This document shows positions 16,359 to 24,617 of a DNA stretch of 44,281 nt, piece after piece. The position numbers and the translations under genes were made by a program. Origin of the DNA: an uncultured Lachnospiraceae bacterium (lineage in GTDB: Bacteria; Bacillota; Clostridia; Lachnospirales; Lachnospiraceae); assembly GCA_944376125.1 (NCBI GenBank), contig CALWBQ010000014.1, positions 1 through 44,281 of the forward strand, written 5' to 3'. Position 1 is the first letter of the stretch. Every line of letters starts with the position of its first letter. A model generated the notes under the pieces. It saw only the letters and a program-made list of their open reading frames with translations, made no database searches and was not told the origin of the DNA.

Positions 16359-17624
16359 CTACCATCTGCCTAACAGTTTTCCTATAAAGCCGATGATGAC
16401 TGCAAAAATATTAGATGCTCCGCCGCCTGTCACCAGCCCAGTTGTCTCGATTCCCGCCCAGTTCACCACATCTGTAACCAAGGGTGCCATCCAGCTCTGG
16501 GCATACAGCAGATAGATAACCAAAACGGTTGTCCCGATCAGGAGACGGAAAATATTGCCGTTGGTGCACATAGCGCCAACACAGGTATAAACCACCAAAT
16601 TTGCCAATAAAGTGATTGGGAAAAATGTATTTCCCGGAAGAACCAGCCCCAAAAAGATAGTGATAGGAATCATCAGGATACCTGCGGAAATACATGCCGT
16701 ATCCCCCTGTCCCAGGGCGTAGTCCATACCCAGATAGATTTCCTGGCCTTCTCCCAGGAATTTTACCGACCATTGGCGGGCCCCCTCGCTGAACTGGGAA
16801 AGGCCGTTCATCATAACGGAGATCATCCTTCCGGTGAGGATCATAACAGCAGAAAGCCCTACCGCCACCTGCAGAGTAGTCGTCAGATTCTGTCTGGTCA
16901 GGATGCTCATCAGCACGCCCACCAGCAGGCCGATCACAGAGGGATCCCCCAGGGCACCGTATTTTTCAGAAATCTTATCGATATTAATATCGATTTTATT
17001 TAAGCCCGGAATCTTGCTGATAATCCAGTTGACAGCCCAGTAGATAGGGAACAGAGTTGTGGAATGGAAAATAATTGCCCCGGTGGTGCCTTCAAATCCA
17101 AAGTAACTCTGCCAGGGTTTTGCCACCACATCCCCCATCTTTTCCACAACTACCGTACAGGCTAAAGCGATAACTAAACCCAGAATAAAGCTGTCGAACA
17201 GCAGGTAGGCTAAAGATGCAATAAACAAAATATGCCAGTAGTTCCAGATATCCACATTTAATGTCTTTGTAAATTTCACTTTCAAAAGTACAATGTTCAG
17301 CAGAAATCCCAGAGGGATCACTACCGCCGCAAAGGGCGTCGCCCACGCCGCTGCCGACAGAGACTGCCATCCGATATCGATGGTCGTAAGGCCTGTCCCT
17401 GCCCCGGAGCTCTGGTAGTAAGCAATGATAGGCTCCAAAGTCGTCCCCATAAAGCTGATGACCAGTTTCAGTCCCTGAAAGCCGATGCCCACCAGAAGTC
17501 CAGCCTTCAGCGCCTCTGTAAATTTCATCCGGAAAATCAGTCCTAAAATCAGGATAATAAACGGAAGCAGTGTGGTTGCCCCTATCCCCAAAATTCCCTG
17601 AACAATGTTATAAATAAATTCCAT
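16359..17624 (-). CDS. PTS EIIC component, galactitol family
   Basis: A 421-residue integral membrane permease with about ten hydrophobic segments, matching the galactitol-type EIIC (Gat family) in length and in motifs such as WAVNWIISKIPGLNKIDI and GMDYALGQGD. It carries the substrate across the membrane while EIIB phosphorylates it. GAGGGGG lies 8 bp upstream of the ATG. Substrates of this family include galactitol and other polyols; the exact one is not visible from sequence. Confidence 0.88.
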   Translation of the reverse strand: MEFIYNIVQGILGIGATTLLPFIILILGLIFRMKFTEALKAGLLVGIGFQGLKLVISFMGTTLEPIIAYYQSSGAGTGLTTIDIGWQSLSAAAWATPFAAVVIPLGFLLNIVLLKVKFTKTLNVDIWNYWHILFIASLAYLLFDSFILGLVIALACTVVVEKMGDVVAKPWQSYFGFEGTTGAIIFHSTTLFPIYWAVNWIISKIPGLNKIDINIDKISEKYGALGDPSVIGLLVGVLMSILTRQNLTTTLQVAVGLSAVMILTGRMISVMMNGLSQFSEGARQWSVKFLGEGQEIYLGMDYALGQGDTACISAGILMIPITIFLGLVLPGNTFFPITLLANLVVYTCVGAMCTNGNIFRLLIGTTVLVIYLLYAQSWMAPLVTDVVNWAGIETTGLVTGGGASNIFAVIIGFIGKLLGRW

Positions 17625-17656
17625 GTTGTATCCCCCTCATTTGTTTCACAAAACCT

Positions 17657-17956
17657 TTACTCCATCTCCGCCAGTTCTTTCAGCTTTTCAATCAGGATTT
17701 TTTCTTTTTTCTCCTTATTGATCCCTGTAACAAATTCCACCAGGCTCAGCACCGGTTTGTTCAGCTCTTTTTTGTAAGCATTGGCCGGGCATACGATGTC
17801 CACCATCTTAGAATTGATCGGTATCTCTGGCACACTGCAGTGCATAATCTCAGCCGGGATCCCCTCCCTGTCGCATATCTTTTTTACTTCATTGCAAACC
17901 AGCGTAGAAGTGTTCACACCACAGCCGCATGCCACAAGAATTTTTACTTTTTTCAT
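17657..17956 (-). CDS. PTS EIIB component, galactitol family
   Basis: A 99-residue EIIB. The phosphocysteine is C10 in the loop VACGCGVNTST, equivalent to the ACGGAVATST loop of E. coli GatB. It is the first structural gene after the PRD regulator, 32 bp before the EIIC gene. AAGGAG lies 7 bp upstream of the ATG. Confidence 0.9.
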   Translation of the reverse strand: MKKVKILVACGCGVNTSTLVCNEVKKICDREGIPAEIMHCSVPEIPINSKMVDIVCPANAYKKELNKPVLSLVEFVTGINKEKKEKILIEKLKELAEME

Positions 17957-18003
17957 GTCTTTTCTCCTTTCACAGCAGTAATATCGAAAGACGGGCCCTG
18001 TCT

Positions 18004-20106
18004 TTACATACTATAAGATTCGATATATTGATATACAGTTCTATAAATTTCCTCATCTCCTTCGGCATTCTCTACTTGCTGAACCGCATTTGCATCCCCA
18101 ATAAAATTGATAAGGGAATTCAAAACCTGCAGGTTAAAGTCTCCTGACTCCTGGAAACAAAGGCAAAACAGAAACTGAACTTTTCCAAACAGTTCATGGT
18201 GGAAATCAACGCCGTCCCGGATATACAGCAGGCTGAAACAGGGCTTCAGGATGCCTCTGTCCGGCGCCGCATGGGCGGCAGCAAGACCCTCCCTAAGGAC
18301 AAAATAGGGGCCATTTTCCCGGCAGTTTTCAACGATCGCCTGAATATATTCCTCCGTGATCATTCCATCATCCAGCAGAGGCCGGGCCGCCAGCCGGACA
18401 GCTTCCTCCCAGTCACGGCATCTCTCCGCTCTCTGTACATATCTGGCTTTAAATACCCTGGAAAGATCTGACTTTCTCTCCGATGGCTCCACTCCATACT
18501 GCTCTGCCAGCTTTTTCAGTTCCTGCCTCAGGGATTCTGCCCGGCTGCCATCGGCCTGCTCTTTCATAATTTTTTTCAGTGCAAGAAACGTCTCATCGAT
18601 CTCATTTTGCCACCGATCTTTCTTTGCTCTCCCCTTGATAGCGCTGTAGCTGATATCGTAAATCTTGTTGATGTCCTCCTGATTCAGCAATGGACTCACC
18701 ACCACAAAGGGGATGCTGACGTTGTACAGATTGACTGTAGATATAATAAAATCGATAGAGTGGCTTTCCGCATACTGATAAATTTCTCGAACTGAGCACG
18801 TTCCCTGAATGTCAAATGCAAAATATTTCTGTATCTCGGAAGCCAGCAGCTGGCTGACCGCCACACCGGTGGTGCAGACCACTAGGATCCTGAGATTGCC
18901 TTTCAGCGATATCAGCCTTTCAATCGCAGATATCACATAGGCGGATATATATTGAACGTCTTTCGCCGTAATCGAGAGCTGATAACTTGCCGCCAGTTCT
19001 TCCAGAATCTTTTCAACGGCAGAAAAGATTTCTTTCAGCCCGTTCCTCCTCGGCCTCTGCAGGTTTTCGTCTGTCCACCCAACACTCCCTGCTTTTCCCC
19101 GGCGCTCTGCAAAATGGTTCATCAACCCTTCCATCAGCCTCTTATCCTGATACAGCTGAATTTCCAGTTCATCTGACAGGCGCAGAATAAAATCAAAAAC
19201 AAACGTCTGGTTTTTCTGGGGATCATTGGCCTTGATAAGACTGCTCCTCATCCGTTCAAGGGAATTTCCAAACTTCTCTGCCTGCTGATGTTCTGCTTCC
19301 ACCGGCAGAAGCCCCAGTCTATCTGACAGCCACAGATACAGCATCCCCACAGCTGTTCTGGCGGTGTCCTCCCCCGGTTCTTCCGGCTCGGCTGTAAAAC
19401 CGGCTGCTATGCGGTTAAAACTGATGAACATGAAAATTGCAATTCTGTCATGTTCTTCATCAGAACATTTACTGTGAAATGTTGTTTCAAAGATGCTGAT
19501 CTGTTTTGAAATCTCCCGCAGCGAAAATTTAAAGTCCAGCGCTTCTGTCAGAAGTCTTTGGAATGCGTTGCCTCCGCTTTCCATCCGGCCCTGAAAATTC
19601 CGTTTCAAAATATCCGCCAAGATTTTCCGGAGACCGATCTCGCTGCATTCCAAGGTAAGCCCTTTCCCCTTACAGGATTTGACGGTAACACCCCTCGGCT
19701 CTATCTTTTCTTTTAACGTGCTGATGTCGTTGGCGATCGTCAGTCTGCTGACATTCAGCCGATTTGCCAGATCATTGAGTGTAATGTAATCCCTGGCCTT
19801 TATCAGGAAAACCATCAGAAGCTCTTCTCTCTCTTCCGGGAGCAAAATATAGCTGCGTCGTTCTTCCGCGGCTATTGCCCTGAATACTTCCCTGCGGTCG
19901 ATTCCTTCGGAAATTTTTATTTTCTTGTTTTCCAGGATGACCGAAGCTCCGCAGCCATTGTCAAAGAGAAACTCATTAATATTTTTTACTTCATTTTTTA
20001 GAGTTCTCTCACTGATAGCGTAATTCTCTATCAGATGCTCAACGCTCAGCTCCCCATTTGCGTTGTTCAATAAAGAAGTCAAAATTTCAGCATTCCTTTT
20101 TCTCAC
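18004..20106 (-). CDS. PRD-containing transcriptional regulator (BglG/MtlR type)
   Basis: A multi-domain regulator of about 700 residues. Two N-terminal helix-turn-helix regions (about 1-65 and 90-150) are followed by PRD domains (about 190-400). An EIIB-like domain carries C411 in LVVCTTGVAVSQLL. A C-terminal EIIA-like domain carries H612 in AAAHAAPD. Such MtlR/LicR-like activators sense the phosphorylation state of their cognate PTS and turn on the adjacent operon. I prefer the GTG at 20106, with AAGG about 10 bp upstream; a TTG at 20112 is also in frame. It lies 47 bp before the EIIB gene and probably heads the whole catabolic transcript. Confidence 0.88.
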   Translation of the reverse strand: MRKRNAEILTSLLNNANGELSVEHLIENYAISERTLKNEVKNINEFLFDNGCGASVILENKKIKISEGIDRREVFRAIAAEERRSYILLPEEREELLMVFLIKARDYITLNDLANRLNVSRLTIANDISTLKEKIEPRGVTVKSCKGKGLTLECSEIGLRKILADILKRNFQGRMESGGNAFQRLLTEALDFKFSLREISKQISIFETTFHSKCSDEEHDRIAIFMFISFNRIAAGFTAEPEEPGEDTARTAVGMLYLWLSDRLGLLPVEAEHQQAEKFGNSLERMRSSLIKANDPQKNQTFVFDFILRLSDELEIQLYQDKRLMEGLMNHFAERRGKAGSVGWTDENLQRPRRNGLKEIFSAVEKILEELAASYQLSITAKDVQYISAYVISAIERLISLKGNLRILVVCTTGVAVSQLLASEIQKYFAFDIQGTCSVREIYQYAESHSIDFIISTVNLYNVSIPFVVVSPLLNQEDINKIYDISYSAIKGRAKKDRWQNEIDETFLALKKIMKEQADGSRAESLRQELKKLAEQYGVEPSERKSDLSRVFKARYVQRAERCRDWEEAVRLAARPLLDDGMITEEYIQAIVENCRENGPYFVLREGLAAAHAAPDRGILKPCFSLLYIRDGVDFHHELFGKVQFLFCLCFQESGDFNLQVLNSLINFIGDANAVQQVENAEGDEEIYRTVYQYIESYSM

Positions 20107-20225
20107 TTGCAATCATCCTTTTAAAACTGTCTGCCTCGTGTTCAGCCGATAATCTTGTTTCGTCTGGAATTTCAAGATTATTTTTACAAAAAATATGTCT
20201 ACTCATCGTCTTTTTTATATATTTT

Positions 20226-20255
20226 ATATTACTATTTTGCCATTACTTTTGACAA
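20226..20255 (-). promoter_or_regulatory. Candidate promoter for the PRD regulator and PTS operon
   Basis: On the minus strand TTGTCA (plus 20250-20255) and TAATAT (plus 20226-20231) are 18 bp apart, about 120 bp before the regulator start. The surrounding 20113-20325 is very AT-rich and shows no gene. A 9-bp repeat around AATCTTG/CAAGATT (20150-20180) could be an operator. Moderate support only. Confidence 0.45.
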
Positions 20256-20326
20256 GAATAAGTATTTTCCACATAAAATCACAAAATTATACTTTTTATT
20301 TTTCATCTTTTCTACAATTGCGAAAC

Positions 20327-20372
20327 AAAAAGACGAGCCAAAGGAACTTTTCGTCCTCTGACTCGTCTTTTT
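20327..20372. terminator. Bidirectional terminator after the DUF1292 gene
   Basis: A perfect 11-bp inverted repeat, AAAAAGACGAG (20327-20337) and CTCGTCTTTTT (20362-20372), gives a stem with a T-run on either strand. It lies about 60 bp downstream of the DUF1292 stop on the minus strand and separates it from the PRD regulator. Confidence 0.8.
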
Positions 20373-20430
20373 CGTTCTGTTCAGGCACTGCCGCCGGCAG
20401 CATCATCCTCTATACAGATTTCCCTGGAAA

Positions 20431-20763
20431 TTATTCATCTTCCAGCTCATCCTCGCCAACAATCTCATCGTACTCCTGCTCATCCAGCAGTTCATCAAAA
20501 GCATCTGCGACAATCTCGTACTCGTCATCATCCTCGATATTTTCCAAATTTGGAGCGCCGTCTTCCGTCTCCGTATAGCGGTATAAGTACACTTCCCCCT
20601 CTTCTGCCTCTTCACCTTCCATAGGCAGCAGGGCAATGTAATCTCTCTCGCCTGCCGGGAAAATCGTCAAGACTACGCATTCCAGCTCGGAACCGTCATC
20701 CAGGGTAAGAGTAACAGTCATTTCTTCCTCTTCTTCGATATTGTTGTTAAAATCTTCTGCCAT
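20431..20763 (-). CDS. DUF1292 acidic protein
   Basis: A 110-residue, highly acidic cytoplasmic protein. The central block MTVTLTLDDGSELECVVLTI-type sequence (residues about 14-40) followed by the aromatic-rich YIALLPM and VYLYRY strands is diagnostic of DUF1292, a family widespread in Firmicutes and often found near ruvX and alaS. Function is unknown. I place the start at the ATG at 20763, after GAGAGG; the longer frame adds eleven unlikely residues. The C-terminus is almost all D and E. Confidence 0.85.
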   Translation of the reverse strand: MAEDFNNNIEEEEEMTVTLTLDDGSELECVVLTIFPAGERDYIALLPMEGEEAEEGEVYLYRYTETEDGAPNLENIEDDDEYEIVADAFDELLDEQEYDEIVGEDELEDE

Positions 20764-20810
20764 CTCTTTGTACCTCTCTTTTCGTATGGTAGGCAATCCG
20801 CCTTACACAC

Positions 20811-20839
20811 ACTGTAGCAGACTGAGACAGAAAAATCAA
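20811..20839 (-). promoter_or_regulatory. Candidate promoter of the DUF1292 gene
   Basis: On the minus strand TTGATT (plus 20834-20839) and TACAGT (plus 20811-20816) are 17 bp apart, about 45 bp before the chosen ATG. Each box matches the consensus in four of six positions. Confidence 0.45.
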
Positions 20840-20871
20840 GCACAATTTGCCCTCTTTGGCACCGTCTCATG

Positions 20872-21228
20872 TCATTTGGAAAATTCTACAGTGATCCCGT
20901 CAGGATCCATGACCGTAAAATATTTTGGCTTCTTTCCTGAAGCAATCATCTCAGAAGGGTTATAGCCCAGGCTAATCGCTTTTTCTCTGAGAGACTCCAG
21001 TTCATCCTCTGACAGATAGCTCATCACCATCCCCTTAGCCTCCACTTTCTCGCCTTCAGGAAATTCAATCAGTTCCAGCATCGTCTCACCTTCTGCATTG
21101 CCAAGAAAGGCTATGCTGCCGCCATTTACTTCCATGCGCCTTCTGATATGCAAACCTGCCAAGTCTTCATAAAAACGAATTGATTCCTCCAGTTTTCTTA
21201 CCCTGACCGTAATATAATTCAGCTTCAT
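20872..21228 (-). CDS. VOC superfamily (glyoxalase-like) protein
   Basis: A 118-residue protein beginning MKLNYITVRV. It has the VOC fold pattern of two beta-alpha-beta-beta-beta modules, with KLEESIRFYEDLAG at the start and the C-terminal motif FTVMDPDGITVEF. Family members include glyoxalase I, antibiotic-binding proteins and methylmalonyl-CoA epimerase; short single-domain ones like this cannot be assigned. It follows the corrinoid adenosyltransferase gene by 45 bp and may share its transcript. A longer frame to 21273 exists but the ATG at 21228 fits the family N-terminus. Confidence 0.82.
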   Translation of the reverse strand: MKLNYITVRVRKLEESIRFYEDLAGLHIRRRMEVNGGSIAFLGNAEGETMLELIEFPEGEKVEAKGMVMSYLSEDELESLREKAISLGYNPSEMIASGKKPKYFTVMDPDGITVEFSK

Positions 21229-21273
21229 ACTTAACCTCTTTCTCATTGTTTTTCGTTGGCTGCGACGCCGCAT

Positions 21274-21804
21274 CTAATATTCTATCCCAATCCGCGCCCC
21301 GATCCCCTTTTCGTACGGGTGACGCACCATTTTCATCTCTGTGATGTAATCCGCCAGGGACAGCAGCCGCTTTGAGGGATTCCTGCCAGTCAGGATCAGC
21401 TCTCTCTCCTCCAGCTTGTCATCCGGGCAGAACACTTTCATCAGCTCAATAAGCCGCTCCTCGTCTGCAAAATGGTAACCCAGAGCTGCCATAATCTCAT
21501 CCAGGATCACTACATCGGCCCGCTCTCTAAGAGCTTCCGCAAATATCTTTTCCAGGAGCTCCCGGTAGTACATCCCCGCCTCGGCTTTCTGCTGTTCTGT
21601 CATCTGAAAGTAAAATCCAAACGTCTTTTCGCAGGGCAGCACCCGAATGCCCGGAATGGATGCTAAAACCGGCACCTCCCCAGAATCGTCTGTCTTTAAA
21701 AATCGGGCAATTATGACCTTCTTTCCTCTCCCAGCCGCCCGGACCGCCAAACCCAAAGCCGCCGTCGTTTTTCCTTTTCCATCGCCGCAGTAAATATGGA
21801 TCAT
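21274..21804 (-). CDS. cobO: Cob(I)yrinic acid a,c-diamide adenosyltransferase (CobA/CobO/BtuR type)
   Basis: A 176-residue P-loop enzyme that transfers the adenosyl group of ATP to the cobalt of corrinoids, giving the coenzyme form of vitamin B12. The P-loop GDGKGKTTAALG is at residues 7-18. The downstream motif VVILDEIMAALGY is the Walker B region. Length fits the family (about 170-200). The ATG at 21804 has AGGAGG 7 bp upstream; the longer frame to 21885 runs into the terminator of the preceding operon. No other cobalamin synthesis genes are in the window, so it probably serves salvage. Confidence 0.9.
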   Translation of the reverse strand: MIHIYCGDGKGKTTAALGLAVRAAGRGKKVIIARFLKTDDSGEVPVLASIPGIRVLPCEKTFGFYFQMTEQQKAEAGMYYRELLEKIFAEALRERADVVILDEIMAALGYHFADEERLIELMKVFCPDDKLEERELILTGRNPSKRLLSLADYITEMKMVRHPYEKGIGARIGIEY

Positions 21805-21847
21805 ATGGTTTCCTCCTGAATTCTGCTGTCTGGCGCTAATGTCTTCC

Positions 21848-21896
21848 AAAAAGACAAAAGGCCGGTGGAGCAGTCCTCCCGGCACCGCCCTCCGGC
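21848..21896 (-). terminator. Terminator of the ABC importer/GDPD operon
   Basis: On the minus strand GCCGG (plus 21892-21896) pairs with CCGGC (plus 21861-21865), enclosing a smaller GGAG/CTCC hairpin, and is followed by CTTTTGTCTTTTT. It lies about 50 bp after the GDPD stop and before the adenosyltransferase gene. Confidence 0.55.
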
Positions 21897-21944
21897 TTCT
21901 ATCTTATCATACTCTTTTCTCCCGCGAAAGCCCTGGTCTAAACC

Positions 21945-22805
21945 TCAGCTATCTTTTTTCTGCACTCTCAGGAAATGGTTCGTCAGCATGACGTCGATCC
22001 CCATATTGAAAAATCCTTCTGCCTCCTCCATGTCATCTGACCAGAACAGATTGCAGATCATCCCGTGCTCATGGGCTTTGTCGATCATCTGCTGTGTCAA
22101 AAACAACTTGCAGAACTGCACCCGGCTGCACCCATATTCGACGGCGTGTTCTACAATGCTGAAATTCATGTCGCCCTCCAGGCAGCACCGCTTTATATCC
22201 GGCGCCATCTTTCTGGCCGTTTCCAGCACATCCCGGCATCCAGTCACATACACATTCTCACGGCACTGGTACTTGTCAATCAAGGAGAGGATTTTGGCAA
22301 ATACTTCCTCACTGTAGACGCTCCCGGCTGTCTGCTCCATCTCCGGCAGCACCACCTCTTTAGGCTCTGCCAGAGGCATGGAGAGGGGCGCATTTTCCGT
22401 GTAGACCTGGCCCAGAGCCTTTAACCGCTGAGTCACCGCCTCGCTTCTCGGGATCTGACAGTCCAGAGATTTGATATGGATATTCATAACCGTCCGGTTG
22501 GCGAACTGCTCCAGGACCTCCTCAAAGAATGGAATCTTCACCCCGGCGAACTCTCTGCCAAACTTCACCCCGGCGTCGCATCTTCTCACTTCCTCCGCCG
22601 TCATCTCATGGATGCTGCCGGAGCTGTCCGTTGTCCTGTCCACCGTCGGATCGTGGCACACTACGATTTCCCCGTCGGCCGTCGGCCAGAGATCAAATTC
22701 AATCTCCTCCGCGCCCAGCGAAATCGCCGACGCAAAAGCCGGCAGAGTGTTTTCCGGCGCCACAGAGTTAAATCCCCTGTGGGAACAATAGATTCTTTTT
22801 TTCAT
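21945..22805 (-). CDS. Glycerophosphodiester phosphodiesterase (GDPD)
   Basis: A 286-residue cytoplasmic enzyme that hydrolyses glycerophosphodiesters to sn-glycerol 3-phosphate and an alcohol. Catalytic motifs are H9-R10-G in CSHRGFNS, E36-F-D38 in EIEFDLW and H51 in VVCHDP. No signal peptide is present, as in UgpQ-type enzymes that act on imported substrate. It is the last gene of an ABC importer operon, 18 bp after the permease stop. That location suggests the importer may bring in glycerophosphodiesters instead of, or as well as, peptides. Confidence 0.9.
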   Translation of the reverse strand: MKKRIYCSHRGFNSVAPENTLPAFASAISLGAEEIEFDLWPTADGEIVVCHDPTVDRTTDSSGSIHEMTAEEVRRCDAGVKFGREFAGVKIPFFEEVLEQFANRTVMNIHIKSLDCQIPRSEAVTQRLKALGQVYTENAPLSMPLAEPKEVVLPEMEQTAGSVYSEEVFAKILSLIDKYQCRENVYVTGCRDVLETARKMAPDIKRCCLEGDMNFSIVEHAVEYGCSRVQFCKLFLTQQMIDKAHEHGMICNLFWSDDMEEAEGFFNMGIDVMLTNHFLRVQKKDS

Positions 22806-22823
22806 AGTCTATCCGCTCCTTTT

Positions 22824-23684
22824 CTACGAAATTCTCTTTAACTTTGGATCCAGCTTATCCCTCAGCCAGTCACCCACCAAGGAAATCTGCAGGATCAAAA
22901 CAACGATCACCACGCTGGGGATCATAGCCAGCCACCAGTGTGTCAGCATATAATCCCTGCCATTGCTTACCATAACTCCCAGGGAGGTTCCCGGCGGCTC
23001 GATTCCCAGCCCTAAGAAGGAGAGGGTACTCTCCAGAAGGATGAACCCGCTCAGCTCCATAGTTGCCTGCACGATCAGGGGCGATGCGATATTCACCAGG
23101 ATATGCTCAAAAACAATACGGATGCCGCTGGCTCCCATGGATCTGCTGGCTTCGATAAAAGCCGCTTTTTTTAGCTGGAAAATCTGACTTCGCACCAGAC
23201 GGCAGAAGGATGACCAGCCGGTAATCGTGATAACCAGAACTGTTGTGGCTGGCTTTGCTCCCAAAATGCAGGCCAGAATGATGCCGATAAACGTGGTAGG
23301 CACGGAAAGCCTCACGTCCGTCAAAAACGATATGATAACGTCTGTCACCCCTCCAGCCAGACCAGAAAGAATCCCCAGAGCCGTTCCAAGAGCCGTGGCA
23401 ATCACCATACCAGTAAAAGAAATCAGCACCGTAGAACGGATGGCGTACAGAAGCCTTACTGCCACATCTCTCCCCAAGTTATCTGTTCCCAGCAGGTAGG
23501 GCGAAGTCGGATCCAAAAAGGCCGGCTTTGCCAAACGCTGAGTCAGCTCCGTGGCTCCCAGATCCACCGGGGCCAGGACCGGAGCCAGAAGAGCTGCCCC
23601 TACAATGATCACAAAGGTAACCATCAAAAAAAGGATCATCGGCGGGATTCCCCATCTTTTTTTCATTCTATTTCGCTTTCCCAT
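22824..23684 (-). CDS. ABC importer permease, DppC/OppC type
   Basis: A 286-residue membrane protein of the binding-protein-dependent transport family. The N-terminal domain typical of DppC (PVDLGATELTQRLAKP and GTDNLGRDV) precedes five transmembrane segments. The EAA loop, EASRSMGASGIRIVFEHIL, is near residues 178-196. An ATG with AAGGAGG upstream starts it 15 bp after the partner permease. It forms the channel with that partner. Confidence 0.9.
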   Translation of the reverse strand: MGKRNRMKKRWGIPPMILFLMVTFVIIVGAALLAPVLAPVDLGATELTQRLAKPAFLDPTSPYLLGTDNLGRDVAVRLLYAIRSTVLISFTGMVIATALGTALGILSGLAGGVTDVIISFLTDVRLSVPTTFIGIILACILGAKPATTVLVITITGWSSFCRLVRSQIFQLKKAAFIEASRSMGASGIRIVFEHILVNIASPLIVQATMELSGFILLESTLSFLGLGIEPPGTSLGVMVSNGRDYMLTHWWLAMIPSVVIVVLILQISLVGDWLRDKLDPKLKRIS

Positions 23685-23699
23685 GTTCCATCCTCCTTA

Positions 23700-24617
23700 T
23701 CAGCTTTTCCGAATCCGCGGATCCAGCAGCCCGTAGGACAGATCCACAAGCAAGTTTACAAAGGTCACCGATGCCGCAATGACCAGCACGCCGAAAACCA
23801 CGACGGGGAAATCCCTCTGCTGCGCGCTGGTGACAATCAGAGTGCCGATCCCAGGCCATGCAAATACAGTCTCCACCACCACAGATCCTCCGATCAGGGC
23901 GCTGAGCTGGGATCCCAGAATAGTGATAACCGGGATCAGGGCGTTTCTCAGGCCGTGCTTGATCACGACCTTCCACTCTCTCATCCCCTTGGAACGGACG
24001 AAATCCAGATAGTCATTTCCAATTACATCCAGCAAGGAGCTCCGGGTCAATCGGGCCACACTGGCAACAGGACCTACTGACAGGGCAATAATCGGCATAA
24101 TATAGTTTTTCACCGTCCCTGTACCTCCACTGGGCAGCATCCTCAAAGTCAATGCAAAAATGAAGATCAGCAGGATTCCCAGAACGAAATTGGGAAGCGT
24201 GCTTCCGATCACTGCCAGGCTCATCGTCAGACGGTCAAGCAGGGAATTGTGCTTTACCGCTGCCAAAACCCCCAGCGGAAGCCCCACCGCGATCGTCACA
24301 ACAAATACGATACTCCCCAGTGTAACCGTCGGCCAGATTCTCTCCGCAAAAAGAGCAGATACTTCTCTGGAATAATAGTAGCTGGTTCCTGTATCTCCGG
24401 TAAACAAGCCTACAAAAGACTTCACATACTGATCCCACAGCGGCAGATCCAGGCCCAAATTTCTGCGCAGGGTTTCTTTTGCAGCATCGCTGGCCCCGGC
24501 TTGGGTGAGCCAGTCTACTGGATCCCCGGTAACCCTGGTCAAAAAGAAGACCAGAGTGTAGACGGCCCAGATGGTAAAAATTGCCTTTAATACTCTCATC
24601 AAAACGTATCTTTTCAC
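23700..24617 (-). CDS. ABC importer permease, DppB/OppB type
   Basis: A 305-residue membrane protein with the DppB N-terminus (LMRVLKAIFTIWAVYTLVFF) and six predicted transmembrane helices. The EAA-loop FVRSKGMREWKVVIKHGLRN is near residues 205-225. The GTG start overlaps the stop of the upstream ATPase by 4 bp. Confidence 0.9.
   Translation of the reverse strand: MKRYVLMRVLKAIFTIWAVYTLVFFLTRVTGDPVDWLTQAGASDAAKETLRRNLGLDLPLWDQYVKSFVGLFTGDTGTSYYYSREVSALFAERIWPTVTLGSIVFVVTIAVGLPLGVLAAVKHNSLLDRLTMSLAVIGSTLPNFVLGILLIFIFALTLRMLPSGGTGTVKNYIMPIIALSVGPVASVARLTRSSLLDVIGNDYLDFVRSKGMREWKVVIKHGLRNALIPVITILGSQLSALIGGSVVVETVFAWPGIGTLIVTSAQQRDFPVVVFGVLVIAASVTFVNLLVDLSYGLLDPRIRKS

Noticed and set aside
21805..21944. 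Cobalamin riboswitch upstream of the adenosyltransferase
   Set aside because: No B12-box-like sequence is present; the GC-rich fold is better explained as the terminator of the preceding operon.
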